NCBI RefSeq assembly: GCF_004217615.1
Contig: NZ_SHLD01000001.1
Location: 6,386,001 to 6,450,000 of the forward strand
Length of the DNA: 64,000 nt
Source of the DNA: Micromonospora kangleipakensis
Lineage (GTDB): Bacteria; Actinomycetota; Actinomycetes; Mycobacteriales; Micromonosporaceae
Reading direction: 5' to 3'
Shown piece after piece: positions 26,747 to 36,009 of the stretch (its first letter is position 1; each line of letters opens with the position of its first letter). The notes beneath the pieces were generated by a model. The model did not search any database. It saw only the letters and a list, made by a program, of their open reading frames with translations, and was not told the origin of the DNA. Both the position numbers and the translations under genes were made by a program.

Positions 26747-28078
26747 ATGACGAGCGCGCCGATGCCGGAGTTCCCCACCGGGTTCCGCTGGGGGGTTTCC
26801 ACCTCCGCCTACCAGATCGAGGGCGCGGTCGACGCCGACGGCCGCGGACCGTCCATCTGGGACACCTTCGCCCACTCCCCCGGGCAGATCTCCGACGGCA
26901 GCACCGGCGACGTGGCCTGCGACCACTACCACCGGTACGCCGGGGACGTCGCGCTGCTGGCCGGGCTCGGGGTCTCCGCGTACCGGTTCTCGATCGCCTG
27001 GCCCCGGGTGCAGCCCACCGGGGCCGGGGCGGCCAACCCCGCGGGGCTGGACTTCTACGAACGGCTGGTGGACGAACTACTCGGCCACGGCGTCGACCCG
27101 GTCGCCACCCTCTTCCACTGGGACCTGCCGCAGGCTCTGGAGGACGCCGGCGGCTGGCTCAACCGGGACACCGCCGCCCGCTTCGCCGAGTACGCCGACC
27201 TGGTCGCCGCCCGCCTCGGCGACCGGGTGAAGCTCTGGATCACCCTGAACGAGCCGTTCATCCACATGAGCCTCGGGCACGGCATGGGCGTGCACGCCCC
27301 GGGCCGGATGCTGCTCTTCGACGCCTTCCCGGTGGCCCACCACCAGCTGCTCGGGCACGGCCTGGCGGTCTCGGCGCTGCGGGCGCGCAGCACCAGCCCG
27401 GTGGCGATCGCCAACAACTACTCGCCGGTGCGGCCGGCCGGCGACACCGACGCCGACCGGGCCGCCGGGGCCGCCTACGACGCGCTGCACAACCGGCTCT
27501 TCACCGACCCGCTGCTCGGCCTCGGCTATCCCGACGGGCCGGGCCTCGACCCGGGCCTGGTCCGCGACGAGGACCTGGCCGTGATCGCCGCCCCGATCGA
27601 CGTGCTCGGGGTGAACTACTACAACCCGACCGGGATCCGGGCGGCCGAGGAGGACTCGCCCCTGCCCTTCGAGATCGTCCCGCTGGAGGGCTACCCCCGG
27701 ACCGCCTTCGACTGGCCGGTCGTCCCGGACGGGCTGCGCGACCTGCTCGTCGGCCTCCGGGACCGGTACGGCGACGCGCTGCCGCCGATCCAGATCACCG
27801 AGAGCGGCTGCGCGTACGACGATGTGCCGGACGCCGGCGGCCGGGTCGACGACCCCGAGCGGATCGCCTACCTGGACGGGCACCTGCGCGCCGTGCGGGC
27901 CGCGATCGACGAGGGCGTCGACGTGACCGGGTACTTCGTCTGGTCGCTGCTGGACAACTGGGAGTGGGCGGAGGGCTTCACCAAGCGGTTCGGCCTGGTG
28001 CACGTCGACTACGCCAGCCAGGCGCGTACCCCGAAGTCCTCGTACGCCTGGCTGCGTGATCAGGTGATCAAGCCGTGA
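26747..28078 (+). CDS. Beta-glucosidase, GH family 1
   Basis: A 443-residue cytoplasmic retaining glycosidase that hydrolyses beta-glucosides. N-terminal FPTGFRWGVSTSAYQIEGA is the GH1 signature; the acid/base Glu is in TLNEP (near residue 168) and the nucleophile Glu is in ITESG (near 352). FHWDLPQAL and the WSLLDNWEW ending are also diagnostic. There is no signal peptide, so the substrate must be imported. The next gene, an MFS transporter, overlaps the stop by 4 bases and is the probable importer. Unlike many actinobacterial GH1 loci, no LacI regulator or ABC importer is adjacent. Confidence 0.95.
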   Translation: MTSAPMPEFPTGFRWGVSTSAYQIEGAVDADGRGPSIWDTFAHSPGQISDGSTGDVACDHYHRYAGDVALLAGLGVSAYRFSIAWPRVQPTGAGAANPAGLDFYERLVDELLGHGVDPVATLFHWDLPQALEDAGGWLNRDTAARFAEYADLVAARLGDRVKLWITLNEPFIHMSLGHGMGVHAPGRMLLFDAFPVAHHQLLGHGLAVSALRARSTSPVAIANNYSPVRPAGDTDADRAAGAAYDALHNRLFTDPLLGLGYPDGPGLDPGLVRDEDLAVIAAPIDVLGVNYYNPTGIRAAEEDSPLPFEIVPLEGYPRTAFDWPVVPDGLRDLLVGLRDRYGDALPPIQITESGCAYDDVPDAGGRVDDPERIAYLDGHLRAVRAAIDEGVDVTGYFVWSLLDNWEWAEGFTKRFGLVHVDYASQARTPKSSYAWLRDQVIKP

Positions 28079-29352
28079 CCACGGTGAACCCGACGCCGAC
28101 CTCGCTGCCGGCGGCGCTCGCCGAACCGACCGTGCCGGTCCGGCGGAGCTGGATCGCGCTGATCTTCACGGCCAACCTCGGCGTCTGGATGGCCTTCTTC
28201 ACCCCCATCCAGGTGCTGCTCCCGCAGCAGGTGGAGCGGATCGCGCCGGGTGACAAGGAGGCGATGCTCGCGGTCGTCACCGGGCTGGGCGCGCTCGCCG
28301 CGGTGCTGGCCAACCCGCTCGCCGGGGCGCTGTCCGACCGGACGGTGATCCGGCTGGCCAGCCGGCACCTGGGTCGCCGGCACGTCTGGACCGCCTCCGG
28401 CGCGGTGCTCGGCGCCCTCGCGCTGGTGCTGCTGGCCCGGCAGGACACCATCGCCGGGGTGGCGCTCGGCTGGGTCGCCGCGCAGGTCTGCTTCAACGCG
28501 ATGCTGGCCAGCCTGACCGCCGCCATTCCGGACCGGGTGCCGGTCGCCCAGCGCGGCGGCGTCTCCGGTTGGGTGGGCATCCCGCAGGCGCTCGGCCTGG
28601 TGGTCGGGGCGGTGCTGGTCACCGCGCTGGTCACCGGCAACGCCGCCGGGTACGCCGCGATCGCCGTGGCGATGCTGCTGCTGTCGCTGCCGTTCGCGCT
28701 GCTCACCGCCGACGACCCGCTGCCCCGGGAGCACCGGCCGGCGCTGCGGCTGCGCGCGCTGCTCGCCTCGATGTGGATCAGCCCGCGCCGGCACCCGGAC
28801 TTCGCCTGGGCCTGGTTCACCCGGTTCCTGGTGCAGACCGGCAACGCGCTGGGCACCCTCTACCTGCTGTACTTCCTCACCGACGGGGTGCGCCACCCCG
28901 ACCCCGAGGGCGCGCTGCTGGTGCTGATCCTGCTCTACACGCTCGGCATGATGCTCACCGCCGTGGTCGCCGGCCGGCTGTCGGACCGGTCCGGCCGGCG
29001 CAAGGTCTTCGTGATCACCTCCGGCGTGATCATGGCGGTGGCGGCGCTGCTGCTCGCCATGGCGCCGGTCTGGCCGATGGCGGTGGCCGCCGCGCTGCTG
29101 CTCGGCGCCGGCTACGGCGTCTACCTGGCGGTGGACGCGGCGCTGATCACCCAGGTGCTGCCGGCGGCCACCGACCGGGCCAAGGACCTCGGCGTGATCA
29201 ACATCGCGAACTCGGCGCCGCAGGTGCTCGGGCCGGCCATCTCCGCCCCGATCGTCGTGCACCTGGGCGGCTATCCGACGCTCTACGCGGCCACCGCGGC
29301 GGTCACCCTGCTCGGCAGCGCCCTGGTCCTCAAGATCCGTTCGGTGCCCTGA
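28075..29352 (+). CDS. MFS transporter, probable glucoside importer
   Basis: A 425-residue membrane protein with about 12 helices. The conserved MFS cytoplasmic loops are visible: NPLAGALSDRTVIRLASRHLGRR after helix 2 and VVAGRLSDRSGRRKVFV after helix 8, the signatures of the family. The GTG start overlaps the glucosidase stop (GTGA), so both are made together. The pairing suggests uptake of disaccharides or aryl glucosides for the GH1 enzyme (inference); efflux cannot be excluded. It ends 48 bases before gltX. Confidence 0.88.
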   Translation: MTTVNPTPTSLPAALAEPTVPVRRSWIALIFTANLGVWMAFFTPIQVLLPQQVERIAPGDKEAMLAVVTGLGALAAVLANPLAGALSDRTVIRLASRHLGRRHVWTASGAVLGALALVLLARQDTIAGVALGWVAAQVCFNAMLASLTAAIPDRVPVAQRGGVSGWVGIPQALGLVVGAVLVTALVTGNAAGYAAIAVAMLLLSLPFALLTADDPLPREHRPALRLRALLASMWISPRRHPDFAWAWFTRFLVQTGNALGTLYLLYFLTDGVRHPDPEGALLVLILLYTLGMMLTAVVAGRLSDRSGRRKVFVITSGVIMAVAALLLAMAPVWPMAVAAALLLGAGYGVYLAVDAALITQVLPAATDRAKDLGVINIANSAPQVLGPAISAPIVVHLGGYPTLYAATAAVTLLGSALVLKIRSVP

Positions 29353-29387
29353 CCGGCCCCCTGGCGGAAAGCGGTCGCGGCCGGCCG

Positions 29388-29393
29388 TAGGCT
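29388..29393 (+). promoter_or_regulatory. -10 box of leaderless gltX
   Basis: TAGGCT lies 7 bases before the GTG at 29401 and there is no SD. Same hexamer and spacing as at 14409. Confidence 0.55.
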
Positions 29394-29400
29394 GGGGGAC

Positions 29401-30810
29401 GTGACGGTACGTGTACGCTTCGCCCCTTCCCCGACCGGTATGTTCCACGTCGGCGGCGCCCGCTCGGCCCTGCAGAACTGGATCTACGCCAAGCAGCAGG
29501 GCGGGGTGTTCGTGCTCCGCATCGAGGACACCGACGCGGCCCGCAACAAGCCCGAATGGACCGAGGGCATCCTGTCGGCGCTGGACTGGATCGGCATCGA
29601 GCGGGGCAGCTACGAGGGCCCGTACTTCCAGTCGTCGTACGCCGGGGAGCACCGGGCCGCCGCCCAGCGGCTCTTCGACGCCGGCCGGGCGTACTACTGC
29701 GACTGCACCCGCGAGGACGTGCAGGCGCGGACCGGCTCGCAGTACCAGGGCTACGACGGCTTCTGCCGGGACCGGGGCCTGGAGCCCGGCCCGGGGCGGG
29801 CGCTGCGCTTCCGTACGCCGGACCAGGGCGAGACCGTGGTGGTCGACCTGATCCGCGGCGAGCCGACCTTCGAGAACAAGCTGATCGAGGACTTCGTGAT
29901 TGCCCGCGGCGACGGCTCGCCGGTCTTCCTCCTCGCCAACGTGGTCGACGACATGACCATGGGGATCACCCACGTGATCCGGGCCGAGGAGCACCTGCCC
30001 AACACGCCGAAGCAGCAGCTCCTCTGGGACGCGCTCGGGGTCAAGCCGCCGGTCTGGGCGCACGTGCCGGTGGTGGTCAACGAGAAGCGGCAGAAGCTCT
30101 CCAAGCGGCGCGACAAGGTCGCCCTGGAGGCGTACCGGGACGAGGGCTACCTCGCCGGCGCGATGCGCAACTACCTGATGCTGCTCGGCTGGGCCCCCTC
30201 CGGCGACCGGGAGATCGTGCCCTGGCCGGTCATCGAGGAGGAGTTCCGGCTGGAGGAGGTGAACCCCTCCCCCGCGTTCTTCGACGAGAAGAAGCTGCGC
30301 GCCTTCAACGGCGAGTACATCCGGGCGCTGCCGGTGGAGGAGTTCATCGCCACGTGCCAGCCGTGGCTCACCGGCACCGGCACCATCGCCCCGCCGCCGT
30401 GGCAGCCGGAGGAGTTCGACGCGGCCGCGTTCGCCGCGGTGGCGCCGCTGGCCCAGACCCGGATCGCGGTGCTCAGCGAGATCGTGCCGAACGTCGACTT
30501 CCTCTTCCTGGCCGACCCGCTGATCGACGAGGCGGCCTGGGCGAAGGCGATGAAGGAGGGCGCGGCCGACCTGCTCGACGCCGCGATCGCCGCCTTCGAC
30601 GCGCTGGAGTCCTGGGACGCGGAGTCGCTCAAGTCCACCCTGGAGGCGGTCGGCGCGGAGCGTGGCCTGAAGCTCGGCAAGGCCCAGGCGCCGGTCCGGG
30701 TCGCGGTCACCGGCCGCACCGTCGGGCTGCCGCTCTTCGAGTCCCTCGAGGTGCTCGGCCGGGAGCGCGCCCTGACCCGGCTGCGCGCCGCTCGGATCCG
30801 CCTGGTCTGA
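29401..30810 (+). CDS. gltX: Glutamate--tRNA ligase
   Basis: A 469-residue class I aminoacyl-tRNA synthetase that charges tRNA-Glu in the cytoplasm. The HIGH-type signature is [20 protein letters not shown] (HVGG at residues 16-19) and the KMSKS-type loop is [11 protein letters not shown] near residue 228. LRIEDTD, the glutamate-binding region, and the C-terminal anticodon-binding helices are complete. In actinobacteria GltX commonly also makes Glu-tRNA-Gln for the amidotransferase. It is leaderless behind TAGGCT and ends at a strong terminator. Confidence 0.96.
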   Translation: MTVRVRFAPSPTGMFHVGGARSALQNWIYAKQQGGVFVLRIEDTDAARNKPEWTEGILSALDWIGIERGSYEGPYFQSSYAGEHRAAAQRLFDAGRAYYCDCTREDVQARTGSQYQGYDGFCRDRGLEPGPGRALRFRTPDQGETVVVDLIRGEPTFENKLIEDFVIARGDGSPVFLLANVVDDMTMGITHVIRAEEHLPNTPKQQLLWDALGVKPPVWAHVPVVVNEKRQKLSKRRDKVALEAYRDEGYLAGAMRNYLMLLGWAPSGDREIVPWPVIEEEFRLEEVNPSPAFFDEKKLRAFNGEYIRALPVEEFIATCQPWLTGTGTIAPPPWQPEEFDAAAFAAVAPLAQTRIAVLSEIVPNVDFLFLADPLIDEAAWAKAMKEGAADLLDAAIAAFDALESWDAESLKSTLEAVGAERGLKLGKAQAPVRVAVTGRTVGLPLFESLEVLGRERALTRLRAARIRLV

Positions 30811-30820
30811 CCCCGACCTC

Positions 30821-30854
30821 CGAAGGGCCCGCCGGTCGTCCGGCGGGCCCTTCG
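30821..30854 (+). terminator. Terminator of gltX
   Basis: A perfect 15-bp stem (30821-30835 with 30840-30854) with a TCGT loop begins 10 bases after the gltX stop. Confidence 0.85.
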
Positions 30855-30896
30855 TCGTACGGCGTGGCCCGCGCCCTCAGCACACCGCTGTCCATG

Positions 30897-30965
30897 CTTT
30901 GCACTGCTGCAGCCCACGCAACACCGGGCGGCGCTCGGTGTTGCGTCCAGTGCAGCAGAGCAAAG
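30897..30965. repeat. Large imperfect palindrome in the gltX-copC gap
   Basis: Two 30-base arms (30897-30926 and 30936-30965) pair at about 25 positions around a 9-base loop. Left arm starts CTTTGCACTGCTGCA, right arm ends TGCAGCAGAGCAAAG. It is separate from the gltX terminator and has no T-run, so it does not look like a terminator. Confidence 0.75.
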
Positions 30966-31065
30966 GGGCCGCGGCGGAGTGTCGGTCCCGCCGTCGAACA
31001 CCTCGCCCCACTCGGCAGGGACGATCCGGGCAACGGCCGGACGGCCCGCACCCACCGGGTGGCGG

Positions 31066-31689
31066 TCAGCCGCGCGCGGCGCGGCGGCGGAGCAGGAACG
31101 CCCCGCCGAGCAGCGCAACGGCGCCGAGCGCCCAGAGCCAGCCCGATCCGCCGTCGTCGGAGCGGCGGTCGGCAGCGAGCGCGGGGCTGGCCGGCGGGCT
31201 CGCCGGGACGGCGGCCGAGCTGCCCGGGGCACCGGTCGGCGGGGCAGTGGTCGACGCGGCGCTGGTGGCCGTGGGAGTCGCCGACGGCGGCTCGGCCGGC
31301 GTGCCGGTGGTGACGGTGAAGCGGATCTCGCCGGTCACCGGGTGGCCGTCGGTCGACCCGACCCGGTAGCCGACGATGTAGAGGCCGGCCGCGCCGGGCT
31401 TGAACGGCACGCTCACCCGGTTGCCGGTGAACGTCGGCGCGCCGCCCGCCGCCGGCACGTTCTCCGGCCCGGTGACTGTGATCTTCGTCGTAGCGGGGGC
31501 CGGGGTGGCGAGGAAGCGGAGCTCGATCCGTTTCGGCGCGGCCGCCAGCCGCGCCCCGTTCCGCGGGTCGCTGCCGGTCAACGAGTTGTGCGCCGCCGCG
31601 GGGGTGGCCGGCAGCAGCACCGACATACCGATCGCCACGCCGAGAACCGCTAGCCAGGTACGCGCCGCGCGTGCCACGCTGCCCCCCAT
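31066..31689 (-). CDS. CopC-domain copper-binding exported protein
   Basis: A 207-residue protein with a signal peptide (cleavage likely after ATPAAA) that exposes an N-terminal His: mature start HNSLTGSDPRNGARL. The second Cu(II) ligand region is DGHPVTGEIRFTV. These are the CopC copper-site signatures. After the domain come a Pro/Thr/Ser/Ala-rich wall-spanning linker and one C-terminal membrane helix with a basic RRRAARG tail, so the domain is displayed outside the membrane. No CopD gene is adjacent. GGAGGGG precedes the ATG, with a TACCTT box just upstream. Confidence 0.88.
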   Translation of the reverse strand: MGGSVARAARTWLAVLGVAIGMSVLLPATPAAAHNSLTGSDPRNGARLAAAPKRIELRFLATPAPATTKITVTGPENVPAAGGAPTFTGNRVSVPFKPGAAGLYIVGYRVGSTDGHPVTGEIRFTVTTGTPAEPPSATPTATSAASTTAPPTGAPGSSAAVPASPPASPALAADRRSDDGGSGWLWALGAVALLGGAFLLRRRAARG

Positions 31690-31912
31690 GAACCCCTCCG
31701 CAAAGGTACGATCCGCCCGCTGATCAACGGCCGCTCGTTAGTCGGCCCCAGATCGCAGATAGTTCCAAATACTTTTCCAACAGCTGCAACCGAGCGACGT
31801 TCTGCGGAGTCTTTGAGGTGGGCACCCGATCCGTGGGCATGACCACCACGTCGGCCGATCAACGTGTGACCTGCAGCGAAAGCCATCCATCGAACGGGGC
31901 GAGGAGGCGGCG

Positions 31913-32566
31913 ATGGTCCGGAAGGTGAGGCGGCTGCTGGCCGCGGTGACGGGTGCACTGATAGCGACGGCCTGCTCGCTGGCGCTCGCCGCCACGGCCC
32001 ACGCGACGGCGCCCAAGCCGGCACCCGCCGGAGTGGACATCACCGGCGACCGGCTCGGCCAGCCGCTGCGGCTGCGCGCCGACACCCGACCCATCGAGGT
32101 CGCCGCCGTCGTCGACCAGGTGAGCTGGCTCGGCCGTACCGGCCGGCAGCGCGGACCGGAGGCGAAGAACCTCGGTCCGAAGTACACGGTCGTGGTGCTC
32201 GCCGGGGGTAGGCCGACGCGGACGTACGACCTCTACCCGCTGGCCAAGGGCGGCCCCCGGGTCTACCGGCCGGCCAAGCAGCCCGACCTGAGCAAGATCT
32301 CGGCCGGCTGGTTCTTCGGCCGGCTCAACATGTCCGAGACGCTGCGCAGCGTCGGGGTGCCGCTGGAGCGGCAGTTCGACACGGTCAGCGGCGGCGTGGG
32401 CGGCGGCGAGCGGGTCATCCCGGAGGACTCGCTGAACCCGGCGCGGGACATCGACGACGCGGTGGATGAGCTCCAGCGGCTGCTGCTGCTCAACGTCGGG
32501 GTGATGCTGGTCATCACGACCGGCCTCGCCGGCATCGCGCTGCTGATCCGGCGCCGCACCCGCTGA
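31913..32566 (+). CDS. Membrane-anchored exported protein of unknown function
   Basis: A 217-residue protein with an N-terminal signal sequence (basic MVRKVRR, hydrophobic core, cleavage near HAT at residue 32), an extracytoplasmic region of about 140 residues (VDITGDRLGQPLRLRADTRP and KYTVVVLAGGRPTRTYDLYP) and a single C-terminal helix followed by RRRTR. It is thus a type-I membrane protein with its bulk outside. The family is not recognised. The start has GAGGAGG upstream. It is divergent from the CopC gene with 223 bases between, so shared regulation is possible. Confidence 0.75.
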   Translation: MVRKVRRLLAAVTGALIATACSLALAATAHATAPKPAPAGVDITGDRLGQPLRLRADTRPIEVAAVVDQVSWLGRTGRQRGPEAKNLGPKYTVVVLAGGRPTRTYDLYPLAKGGPRVYRPAKQPDLSKISAGWFFGRLNMSETLRSVGVPLERQFDTVSGGVGGGERVIPEDSLNPARDIDDAVDELQRLLLLNVGVMLVITTGLAGIALLIRRRTR

Positions 32567-32605
32567 GCGGGCCGGCCGGCGACCGGCCGGCGGCTCCGGC
32601 CCCCG

Positions 32606-33532
32606 CTAGACCTCCAGCACCACCTTGCCCCGGACGTGCCCCGCCTCCACCAGCCGCTGCGCCTCGGCAGCCTCGGCGAGCGGGAACGTCCGGGCCACCT
32701 GCACGGTGAGCCGGCCGGCGTCGACCAGCCCGGCCAGCACGCCCAGGTCGTCGGTGGACGGCTTGACGAAGAGGTAGCTGCCGCCGAGATGGGTGACGTG
32801 CTCCGGGTCGGCGGTGGAGATCAGTCGGGCGGGCCGGTTCAGCAGCTCGGCGGAGACGTCCAGCGCCTCGCCGCCGAAGAGGTCCAGCGCCACGTCCACC
32901 CCGTCGGGCGCGACGGCGCGGATTCGGTCCAGCAGGCCGTCGCCGTAGGCCACCGGCTCGGCGGCCAGCGAGCGGACGAAGTCGTGGTTGGCCTCGCTCG
33001 CGGTGCCGATCACCCGGTCGGCGCCGAGCGCCCGGGCCACCTGCACGGCCAGGTGTCCCACCCCGCCCGACGCGCCGTGCACCAGGACGGTGTCCCCGGC
33101 GCCGGTCCGGGCCAGCTGCAACGCCTGGTACGCGGTCAACCCGGCCAGCGGCAGGCCACCCGCCTCGGCCCAGGACGCCTGTACCGGTTTGTCGGCCAGC
33201 GTCCGTTCCGGGGCGGGCACCAGCTCGGCGTACGTGCCGTGCTGGACGTCGTCGCGCCGGACGTACCCGATGACCTCGTCCCCGACGGCGAAGCCGGCCA
33301 CCGCCGGGCCGACGGCGGCCACCACGCCGGCGGCGTCCCAGCCGGGCACCAGCGGGAAGTGGTGCGGCATGGCGCCGGCCAGGTGGCCCTCGCGGACCTT
33401 CCAGTCGACCGGGTTCACCCCGGCGGCGCGCACCCGCACCAGCACGGTGTCCGGGCCGACCGGCGGCTCCGGCAGGTCCCGCAGGGTGAGCTGGTCCGCC
33501 GAGCCGTACGCGTCGATCGCGATCGCCTTCAC
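32606..33532 (-). CDS. NAD(P)H:quinone oxidoreductase-like MDR enzyme
   Basis: A 308-residue medium-chain dehydrogenase/reductase of the zinc-free quinone oxidoreductase type. The GroES-like part has AAGVNPVDWKVREG and the Rossmann part has VLVHGASGGVGHLAVQVARALG; no zinc ligands are present. It should reduce quinones or activated alkenes with NADPH. I place the start at the GTG 33530-33532 (VKAIAIDAYG) because family members begin there and a TAGCGT box lies 7 bases upstream; a GTG three codons earlier is possible. Confidence 0.88.
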   Translation of the reverse strand: MKAIAIDAYGSADQLTLRDLPEPPVGPDTVLVRVRAAGVNPVDWKVREGHLAGAMPHHFPLVPGWDAAGVVAAVGPAVAGFAVGDEVIGYVRRDDVQHGTYAELVPAPERTLADKPVQASWAEAGGLPLAGLTAYQALQLARTGAGDTVLVHGASGGVGHLAVQVARALGADRVIGTASEANHDFVRSLAAEPVAYGDGLLDRIRAVAPDGVDVALDLFGGEALDVSAELLNRPARLISTADPEHVTHLGGSYLFVKPSTDDLGVLAGLVDAGRLTVQVARTFPLAEAAEAQRLVEAGHVRGKVVLEV

Positions 33533-33539
33533 CCTGCTC

Positions 33540-33545
33540 ACGCTA
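33540..33545 (-). promoter_or_regulatory. -10 box of the quinone oxidoreductase gene
   Basis: TAGCGT on the minus strand is 7 bases before the GTG at 33532, with no SD. Confidence 0.4.
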
Positions 33546-33568
33546 ACCGCCGCAGGGCGGCGGCGGGG

Positions 33569-33907
33569 TCAGCACCAGCGGTGTGGCGGTCGTTCCCGGC
33601 GGAGCCTCCGGTTGCGGGGCCGGACCGCGCCGTGCCGGTGCGCCCCGGCCCAGCCGGCCAGGTCGCTGCGGCAGCCCTGGGCGGGGGCCGGCTCGGGCGT
33701 GGTCAGCTCGACCGGCTCGGGCCCGCGCTGGCGCGGGGCGGGCGGCTCGTCGTCGACGCGGTCGGGCCCGCGCCCGGCCGTCGGCTCCCCCGGATGCGTC
33801 GCGCCGCTCAGCCGGCGGGGGTGCTTGGGGGACGCCGGCTGTTCGTGGTGGCCCAGCCGGCAGGGCTCGCCCTGGGCGCAGCCGTGCTCGGCCTCCCCGT
33901 GCGCCAT
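33569..33907 (-). CDS. Cys/His-rich hypothetical protein
   Basis: A 112-residue hydrophilic protein. The N-terminus MAHGEAEHGCAQGEPCRLGH is rich in His and Cys (Cys at 10 and 16 followed by HH) and could bind a metal; the rest is Pro/Arg-rich and probably disordered, with two more cysteines (GCRSD and the terminal RWC). GAGGAG lies 6 bases before the ATG (33905-33907), which favours a real gene, but composition alone cannot exclude a shadow ORF. The family is not recognised. It sits between pyrE and the oxidoreductase on the same strand. Confidence 0.45.
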   Translation of the reverse strand: MAHGEAEHGCAQGEPCRLGHHEQPASPKHPRRLSGATHPGEPTAGRGPDRVDDEPPAPRQRGPEPVELTTPEPAPAQGCRSDLAGWAGAHRHGAVRPRNRRLRRERPPHRWC

Positions 33908-34056
33908 CCCGGTCTCCTCACGCTCGCCATCGCCCGCCGGGCAGGTCGCCCCGACGTGCCCTGACACCGTACTGGCCGGGGCTGACGCGCTTTGCGCCGC
34001 GTACCGGATCGGCGCATGGTGGAGATCGTCCGGCGGCCTGGACCGCCGGCGACGGC

Positions 34057-34596
34057 TCAGGCCGGGCGGTGGGCGTCGAGGTCGGCGCGGGTGAGCAGGG
34101 CGCGCAGTGCGACGCCGTGGGCGGCGAGCGCCTCGGTGCCGCCCTCGGCGCGGTCGATCACGCAGAGCGCGTGGTCGATCCGGGCGCCCAGCTCGCGGAG
34201 CTGACCGGTGGAGATCACCACCTGACCGCCGGAGGTGACGACGTCCTCCACCACCAGCACGCGCCGGCCGGCGACGTCGGCTCCCTCGGCCAGCCGGGCG
34301 GTCCCGTACGCCTTCGCCGTCTTGCGCACGAACGCGCAGGGCAGCCCCACCTGCCGGGCCAGCGCGGTGACCACGGGGATGCCACCCATCTCGAGACCGG
34401 CGAGCACCTCCGTGCCGGGCGGGACCAGCCCGGCCAGCCCGGCGGCGACCCGGTCCAGCAGCGCGGGGTCGGCCTCGAACCGGTACTTGTCGAAGTACTC
34501 GTCGGCGACGCGGCCGGAGCGGAGCACGAAGCGTCCGGTGAGTCGGGAGGTCGCGTCGATGTCGCGGGCCAGCGCGGCGAGGTCGTGGTCGGTCAC
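34057..34596 (-). CDS. pyrE: Orotate phosphoribosyltransferase
   Basis: A 179-residue enzyme of pyrimidine synthesis that joins orotate to PRPP to make OMP. The PRPP-binding motif VLVVEDVVTSGGQV is near residues 112-125, and the YFDKYRFEADP and LAGLEMGGIPVVTALA blocks with FVRKTAKAYGT are the standard PyrE active-site elements. The start GTG (34594-34596) gives MTDHDLAALARDID. No other pyr genes are present. It is divergent from fasR, with about 100 bases between. Confidence 0.93.
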   Translation of the reverse strand: MTDHDLAALARDIDATSRLTGRFVLRSGRVADEYFDKYRFEADPALLDRVAAGLAGLVPPGTEVLAGLEMGGIPVVTALARQVGLPCAFVRKTAKAYGTARLAEGADVAGRRVLVVEDVVTSGGQVVISTGQLRELGARIDHALCVIDRAEGGTEALAAHGVALRALLTRADLDAHRPA

Positions 34597-34685
34597 GGAA
34601 GATCATTCTGGCGGAGCCCCCGCCCCGCGTCGAGCGCGTCCCGGCCGGCGGACCCCTCGGTGTGCAGTCCCTGGTCAGGGCGTGT

Positions 34686-34691
34686 CAGGCT
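34686..34691 (+). promoter_or_regulatory. -10 box of leaderless fasR
   Basis: CAGGCT lies 6 bases before the GTG at 34698, without an SD. Confidence 0.4.
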
Positions 34692-34697
34692 GGACCG

Positions 34698-35963
34698 GTG
34701 AGCGAGCCGGGCGGTACCGACCTGTCGGCCACCCTGCGCCGGATCGAACGGGCGGCTGGGGCGCTGGCCACTGCCAGCGTCTCTCGGATGGACGAGACCC
34801 TGCCCTGGTTCCGGGAGCTCCCGGCGGACCAGCGCTCCTGGGTCATGCTGGTCGCCCAGGCCGGCGCCCGGTCGCTGGTGCAGTGGCTGCGCGAGGGCGG
34901 CGGCACCGCGGACAGCACCCAGGAGGTCTCCGACGAGGTCTTCGCCACCGCGCCGCAGGCCCTGGCGCGCTCGATCAGCCTGCAGCAGACGGTGGCGCTG
35001 ATCAAGGTGACCATCGACGTGGTCGAGGAGCAGGTGTCGCACCTCGCCGCCAAGGGCGAGGAGCAGCAGCTGCGCGAGGCGGTGCTGCGCTTCTCCCGGG
35101 AGATCGCGTTCGCCGCCGCCCGGGTCTACGCCCGGGCCGCCGAGTCCCGGGGCTCGTGGGACGCGCGGTTGCAGGCCCTGCTGGTGGACGCCCTGCTGCG
35201 CGGCGACTCGCCGGACGTGCTGGCCAGCCGGGCGGCCGCGCTGGGCTGGACGGACGCGCCGCCGGTGGCGGTGGCGGTGGGCCGCTCCCCCGGCGGCGAG
35301 GTGGCCGCGGTGCTGCACACCGTCTACCGGCAGGCCCGGCGGATCGGGGTGGAGGTGATCGGCGGCGTGCACGGCGACCGGCTGGTCATCGTGCTCGGCG
35401 GGGCGCCCGACCCGGTGGCCGCGACGGAGAAGCTGCTCACGGCGTTCGGCGACGGGCCGGTGGTGGTCGGCCCGGCCGTACCCAGTCTGGACGAGGCGAC
35501 GGACTCGGCGCGGGCCGCGCTGGCCGGGTTCCGCGCGGCCCCGGCCTGGCCGACCGCGCCGCGCCCGGTGCCCGCCGCCGACCTGCTGCCCGAGCGGGCC
35601 CTGGCCGGCGACGCGGAGGCCCGCCGCCGGCTCCGGCACGACGTGTACGCCACGCTGGTCCGGGCCGGTGGCGAGCTGCTGGAGACGCTGGACGCGTTCC
35701 ACGCCGCCGGCGGCACGCTGGAGAGTGCCGCCCGGGCGCTCTTCGTGCACCCGAACACCGTGCGCTACCGGCTGAAGCGGATCGCGGAGGTGACCGGCTT
35801 CTCGCCGCTGGCGCCCCGCGACGCGTTCGCACTCCAGGTGGCGCTGACCGTGGGCCGGCTGGACCCGGTCGTCCCGGGGGTCGCACCCGTCCCGACCCAG
35901 ACAATGGCCCCAGGCGTCAGGAAAACGTCACAGGCAGGTGATGATCACCGCCGATTTTTGTAG
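34698..35963 (+). CDS. fasR: PucR/CdaR-family regulator, FasR-type activator of fatty acid synthesis
   Basis: A 421-residue regulator. The C-terminal PucR helix-turn-helix is unmistakable (GTLESAARALFVHPNTVRYR, then LKRIAEVTGFSPLAPRDAF), preceded by a GGDEF-like CdaR region (VEVIGGVHGDRLVIVLGG). The location directly upstream of fabD-fabH-acpP-fabF matches FasR of Streptomyces, which activates this operon, so the assignment rests on both family and context. The GTG at 34698 follows a CAGGCT box; an ATG at 34662 would add 12 unsupported residues. A perfect 7-bp inverted repeat in front of fabD is its likely binding site. Confidence 0.87.
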   Translation: MSEPGGTDLSATLRRIERAAGALATASVSRMDETLPWFRELPADQRSWVMLVAQAGARSLVQWLREGGGTADSTQEVSDEVFATAPQALARSISLQQTVALIKVTIDVVEEQVSHLAAKGEEQQLREAVLRFSREIAFAAARVYARAAESRGSWDARLQALLVDALLRGDSPDVLASRAAALGWTDAPPVAVAVGRSPGGEVAAVLHTVYRQARRIGVEVIGGVHGDRLVIVLGGAPDPVAATEKLLTAFGDGPVVVGPAVPSLDEATDSARAALAGFRAAPAWPTAPRPVPAADLLPERALAGDAEARRRLRHDVYATLVRAGGELLETLDAFHAAGGTLESAARALFVHPNTVRYRLKRIAEVTGFSPLAPRDAFALQVALTVGRLDPVVPGVAPVPTQTMAPGVRKTSQAGDDHRRFL

Positions 35964-36009
35964 GATCCCTCCAAAGGTTCTAGTGCGGTTTGGTGTCGCT
36001 CGTTACAGC

